Assembly (NCBI RefSeq): GCF_900107435.1
Contig: NZ_FNPZ01000004.1
Span: forward strand, 520,999 to 584,998
From: Herbiconiux ginsengi
GTDB taxonomy: Bacteria > Actinomycetota > Actinomycetes > Actinomycetales > Microbacteriaceae
Direction of reading: 5' to 3'
Length of the DNA: 64,000 nt
The notes beneath the pieces are model-generated. The model searched no databases, was not told the origin of the DNA, and saw only the letters and a program-made list of their open reading frames with translations. Shown piece after piece: positions 60,686 to 64,000 of the stretch. Position numbers and translations under genes: made by a program. Positions within the stretch are counted from its first letter, which is position 1; the number at the start of each line of letters is the position of its first letter.

Positions 60686-62211
60686 GTATGACCATCCAGA
60701 CCGACACCGCGCTCCAGCACGTTCCCGAGGGGCTGCCGGCGAAGATCCAGCACTACATCGGCGGCGCGCTCGTCGACAGCGTGGGCGGTGAGACCTTCGA
60801 CGTGCTCGACCCCGTGTCGAACCAGAACTACGTCCAGGCCGCAGCCGGGCAGACGGCCGACATCGACCTCGCCGTCGCCGCGGCCCGCAAGGCCTTCGAC
60901 GAAGGCCCATGGCCCACGATGCTTCCCCGCGCCCGGTCCCGCATCCTGAATCGCGTTGCCGACATCGTCGAGTCGCGGGACGCCCGTCTCGCCGAGCTGG
61001 AGTCGTTCGACTCGGGGCTGCCCATCACGCAAGCGCTCGGCCAGGCGCAGCGGGCGGCCGAGAACTTCCGTTTCTTCGCCGACCTGATCGTGGCGCAGAC
61101 GGACGACACCTACAAGGTGCCCGGCCGTCAGCTCAACTACGTCAACCGCAAGCCGAAGGGGGTGGCAGGGCTCATCACCCCGTGGAACACCCCATTCATG
61201 CTGGAGAGCTGGAAGCTCGCGCCCGCGCTGGCCTCGGGCTGCACGGTCGTGCTGAAACCGGCCGAGTTCACGCCGCTCTCGGCCAGTCTCTGGGCAGACA
61301 TCTTCCGCGAGGCCGGTGTGCCCGACGGTGTGTTCAACCTGGTGAACGGGCTCGGCGAGGAGGCCGGCGACGCGCTCGTCAAGCATCCCGACGTGCAACT
61401 CATCTCCTTCACCGGCGAGAGCTCCACCGGGCAGCTGATCTTCGCGAACTGCGCTCCCACGCTCAAGGGCATGTCGATGGAGCTCGGCGGCAAATCGCCC
61501 GCCGTGGTCTTCGCCGACGCCGACCTCGACGCTGCGCTCGACTCCACTCTGTTCGGCGTGTTCTCACTGAACGGGGAGCGCTGCACCGCAGGTTCCCGGA
61601 TCCTCGTCGAGCGCCCCGTCTACGACGAGTTCGTGGAACGCTATGCCGCTCGCGCGAAGAACATCGTGGTGGGCGACCCCCACGACCCGAAGACCGAGGT
61701 GGGCGCTCTCGTGCATCCCGAGCACTTCGCGAAGGTGATGAGCTATGTCGAGATCGGCAAGAGCGAGGGCCGGCTCGTGGCCGGTGGGGGGCGGCCCGAC
61801 GGGCTGCCGACCGGAAACTACGTGGCACCTACGGTGTTCGTCGACGTCGAGCCGGATGCCCGCATCTTCCAAGAGGAGATCTTCGGTCCCGTGGTGGCGA
61901 TCACCCCCTTCGACACCGAAGAGGAGGCGCTGGCTCTCGCCAACGGCGTGAAGTACGGCCTCGCCGCCTACATCTGGACCAACGACCTCGAGCGTGCCCA
62001 CACCTTCGCCCAGGCCGTCGACTCCGGCATGGTGTGGCTGAACTCGCACAACGTGCGAGACCTCCGCACCCCGTTCGGCGGCGTGAAAGCGTCCGGTCTC
62101 GGACACGAGGGCGGGTACCGCTCGCTCGACTTCTACTCCGACCAGCAGGCCGTGCACATCTCGCTCGGCCCGGTGCACACCGCGCGATTCGGCGCGGGCT
62201 CCTCCCACTGA
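60682..62211 (+). CDS. hpaE: HpaE-type 5-carboxymethyl-2-hydroxymuconic semialdehyde dehydrogenase
   Basis: 509 residues, ATGA overlap with the GntR gene. Aldehyde dehydrogenase fold: NAD site GLITPWNTPFMLESWKLAPAL, ISFTGESSTGQLI, catalytic Glu in MSMELGGKSP, catalytic Cys301 in NGERCTAGSR, and PFGGVKASGLGHEGG at the end. Assignment to HpaE rests on its position beside the HpaD-type dioxygenase; the fold alone would fit several aldehydes. Confidence 0.88.
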   Translation: MSMTIQTDTALQHVPEGLPAKIQHYIGGALVDSVGGETFDVLDPVSNQNYVQAAAGQTADIDLAVAAARKAFDEGPWPTMLPRARSRILNRVADIVESRDARLAELESFDSGLPITQALGQAQRAAENFRFFADLIVAQTDDTYKVPGRQLNYVNRKPKGVAGLITPWNTPFMLESWKLAPALASGCTVVLKPAEFTPLSASLWADIFREAGVPDGVFNLVNGLGEEAGDALVKHPDVQLISFTGESSTGQLIFANCAPTLKGMSMELGGKSPAVVFADADLDAALDSTLFGVFSLNGERCTAGSRILVERPVYDEFVERYAARAKNIVVGDPHDPKTEVGALVHPEHFAKVMSYVEIGKSEGRLVAGGGRPDGLPTGNYVAPTVFVDVEPDARIFQEEIFGPVVAITPFDTEEEALALANGVKYGLAAYIWTNDLERAHTFAQAVDSGMVWLNSHNVRDLRTPFGGVKASGLGHEGGYRSLDFYSDQQAVHISLGPVHTARFGAGSSH

Positions 62212-62235
62212 CCCGACCCGTAGAAAGACACTTCG

Positions 62236-63312
62236 ATGACGAATGCCACGATCCCCACTTCCACGGTGACCCCTCCCGACATCCTGCGCTGCGCGTACAT
62301 GGAGATCGTGGTCACCGACCTCGCCCGGTCACGCGAGTTCTACGTCGACATCCTCGGCCTCGTGGTGACCGAGGAGGACGAGAACTCCATCTACCTGCGC
62401 ACCCTCGAAGAGTTCATCCACCACAACCTGGTGCTGCGGCAGGGACCGGTCGCCGCCGTGGCCGCGTTCGCATTCCGGGTGCGCAGCCCCGAAGACGTCG
62501 ACCTCGCGGAGGCCTACTACGAGGAGCTCGGATGCCGCACCGAGCGTCGCCGCGACGGGTTCGTGAACGGCGTGGGCGACTCGGTGCGGGTCACCGATCC
62601 GCTCGGCTTCCCGTACGAGTTCTTCTACCAGGTCGACCACGTCGAGCGCCTCGCCTGGCACTACGAGCTCTACGGTCCGGGCGCCCTGGTGCGGCTCGAC
62701 CACTTCAACCAGGTCACTCCGGATGTGCCGCGCGGTCGCAAGTACCTCGAAGACCTCGGCTTCCGCGTGACCGAGGACATTCAAGACGAGGACGGCGTCA
62801 CCTATGCCGCCTGGCTGCGCCGCAAGGACACCGTCCATGACACGGCCCTGACGGGCGGCGACGGCCCGCGGATGCACCACATCGCGTTCTCGACGCACGA
62901 GAAGCACAACATCCTCTCCATCTGCGACAAGCTCGGCGCCCTGCGCAAGAGCGACCTGATCGAGCGCGGCCCCGGCCGCCACGGCGTCTCGAACGCCTTC
63001 TACCTCTACATCCTCGACCCCGACGGGCACCGCGTGGAGATCTACACACAGGACTACTACACCGGTGATCCCGACAACCCCGTCGTGACTTGGGATGTAC
63101 ACGACAACCAACGCCGCGACTGGTGGGGCAACCCGGTCGTGCCCAGCTGGTACACCGAGGCATCCTTGGTGCTCGACCTCGACGGCAACCCCCAGCCCGT
63201 CGTCAAGCGGGAGGACCCGACCGAGATGGCCGTCACGGTCGGAGCCGACGGATTCTCCTATACCCGCAAGGACGACATCGAGCACGGGTTCAAACTCGGC
63301 CACACCCTCTGA
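62236..63312 (+). CDS. hpaD: HpaD-type homoprotocatechuate 2,3-dioxygenase (extradiol, VOC type)
   Basis: 358 residues. Type I extradiol dioxygenase with two vicinal-oxygen-chelate halves. Metal ligands are His156 (RLDHFNQVTPDV), His215 (MHHIAFSTHEKHN) and Glu268 (HRVEIYTQDYY), one position after the numbering of Brevibacterium HPCD and Arthrobacter MndD (His155, His214, Glu267; established). It opens the ring of 3,4-dihydroxyphenylacetate. Fe versus Mn preference cannot be read from the sequence. Confidence 0.92.
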   Translation: MTNATIPTSTVTPPDILRCAYMEIVVTDLARSREFYVDILGLVVTEEDENSIYLRTLEEFIHHNLVLRQGPVAAVAAFAFRVRSPEDVDLAEAYYEELGCRTERRRDGFVNGVGDSVRVTDPLGFPYEFFYQVDHVERLAWHYELYGPGALVRLDHFNQVTPDVPRGRKYLEDLGFRVTEDIQDEDGVTYAAWLRRKDTVHDTALTGGDGPRMHHIAFSTHEKHNILSICDKLGALRKSDLIERGPGRHGVSNAFYLYILDPDGHRVEIYTQDYYTGDPDNPVVTWDVHDNQRRDWWGNPVVPSWYTEASLVLDLDGNPQPVVKREDPTEMAVTVGADGFSYTRKDDIEHGFKLGHTL

Positions 63313-63371
63313 GGCGCGGGGTCCGAGGGCGGCGGCCACGGTCGTCAATCCTATCGGGGCGGCCCCCGGGC

Positions 63372-64000
63372 TCAGTTCTGGGGGAAGCCGAGGTTGATGC
63401 CGCCGTGGGAGGGGTCGAGCCACCGGGAGGTGATGGCCTTCTCCTGGGTGAAGAAGCGGAACCCGGCCAGACCGTACGCCTTGGAATCGCCGAAGATCGA
63501 GTCCTTCACCCCACCGAACGAGTGATATGCCACCGGCACCGGGATCGGCACGTTGATGCCGATCATCCCGACCTCGACCTCGTTCTGGAACCGCCTGGCG
63601 GCCCCGCCATCGTTCGTGAAGATCGCCGTCCCGTTGCCGTAGGCGCCGTTGTTGATGAGGTCCACGCCATCGTCGTAGGAGTGCACCCGCACCACCGAGA
63701 GCACCGGGCCGAAGATCTCGTCGAGATACACCTTCGACGTCGTCGGCACCTTGTCGATCAGGGTCGGGCCGAGCCAGAACCCGCCGGCCTCGCCGTCGAC
63801 CTCGATGCCGCGCCCGTCGACCACCACGTCTGCGCCGTCGGCGGTGGCGACATCGATGTAGGAGGCGACCTTGTCGCGGTGCACCTCCGTGACGAGCGGG
63901 CCCATGTCGCAACCGCGCCGGCCGTCGCCGATCTTCAGGGTCGCCATGCGCTCCTTGATCTTCGCGACCAGTTCATCGGCGATGGGCTCCACCGCGACCA
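63372..64000 (-). CDS. mmsA: CoA-acylating methylmalonate-semialdehyde dehydrogenase, C-terminal part (start outside window)
   Basis: The frame is open to the right edge; about 209 codons are visible. The C-terminal half of an aldehyde dehydrogenase: MGPLVTEVHRDKVASYID, FWLGPTLIDKV, DEIFGPVLSVVRV, GNGTAIFTNDGGAARRFQNEVEVGMIGINVPIPVPVAYHSFGGVKDSIFGD. The GINVPIPVPVAYHSFGG string is diagnostic of MmsA. It is convergent with the dioxygenase gene, with 59 bases between them. Likely role in valine, propionyl or inositol breakdown. Confidence 0.92.
   Translation of the reverse strand, partial: VAVEPIADELVAKIKERMATLKIGDGRRGCDMGPLVTEVHRDKVASYIDVATADGADVVVDGRGIEVDGEAGGFWLGPTLIDKVPTTSKVYLDEIFGPVLSVVRVHSYDDGVDLINNGAYGNGTAIFTNDGGAARRFQNEVEVGMIGINVPIPVPVAYHSFGGVKDSIFGDSKAYGLAGFRFFTQEKAITSRWLDPSHGGINLGFPQN

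Overview
The window looks like chromosome of a high-GC Gram-positive actinobacterium, most likely Microbacteriaceae. This is inferred from the GC-rich third codon positions, frequent ATGA/TTGA start-stop overlaps, GTG and TTG starts, and the gene families present. No 16S rRNA or complete tRNA is in view, so genus is not assignable.

Layout. (1) 1-4515: the 3' part of a large Fn3-type surface protein, a small secreted crystallin-like protein, an ECF sigma factor with a coupled membrane partner, and a small unknown protein. (2) 4569-19696: a mostly overlapping run of ten genes. A PstSCAB-like ABC transporter (three substrate-binding-type proteins, two permeases, one ATPase) is combined with a membrane-anchored Ig-like surface protein, a degenerate sortase-like protein, a lytic transglycosylase, a sortase and a PASTA-domain pseudokinase. 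PhoU is absent. I consider this envelope-linked locus the best candidate for an undescribed system. (3) 19742-21420: a three-helix-bundle protein, a small membrane protein and debris of older insertions, including a SAVED-domain fragment of the kind used in cyclic-nucleotide phage defence. (4) 21421-32290: an integrated element of about 10.9 kb, bounded by 44-bp repeats of the 3' half of a tRNA-Pro(GGG). It carries a frameshifted tyrosine integrase, an IetAS-type AAA ATPase/subtilase pair, an AlbA_2 (Schlafen-like) protein, several unknown proteins, a transposase scar and a protein with two RusA-like segments.

(5) 32641-43962: a carbohydrate locus. A minus-strand operon runs GH3 glycosidase, sugar-binding lipoprotein, two permeases, GH35 beta-galactosidase; a separate minus-strand gene encodes a secreted GH30 enzyme. 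A TetR regulator sits between them, and the same inverted-repeat operator lies before the GH3 operon and before GH30. (6) 44081-53797: a catabolic cluster with flavin reductase, atypical SDR, MarR regulator, a nitrate/sulfonate-type ABC transporter, YceI, an acyl-CoA-dehydrogenase-fold monooxygenase and an ACMSD-type amidohydrolase. It probably imports and opens an aromatic or organosulfur compound. (7) 54092-63312: an aromatic catabolism locus resembling the homoprotocatechuate meta-cleavage pathway. It has an IclR regulator, FAD hydroxylase, HpaI-type aldolase, HpaH-type hydratase, a FAH-RraA fusion, GntR regulator, HpaE-type dehydrogenase and HpaD-type dioxygenase. The window ends inside a CoA-acylating methylmalonate-semialdehyde dehydrogenase.

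The sugar and aromatic loci each carry local regulators beside clear palindromes, so they look like self-contained, locally controlled catabolic units. The middle of the window is a tRNA-derived site that appears to have received elements repeatedly and now holds both active-looking and decaying defence genes.
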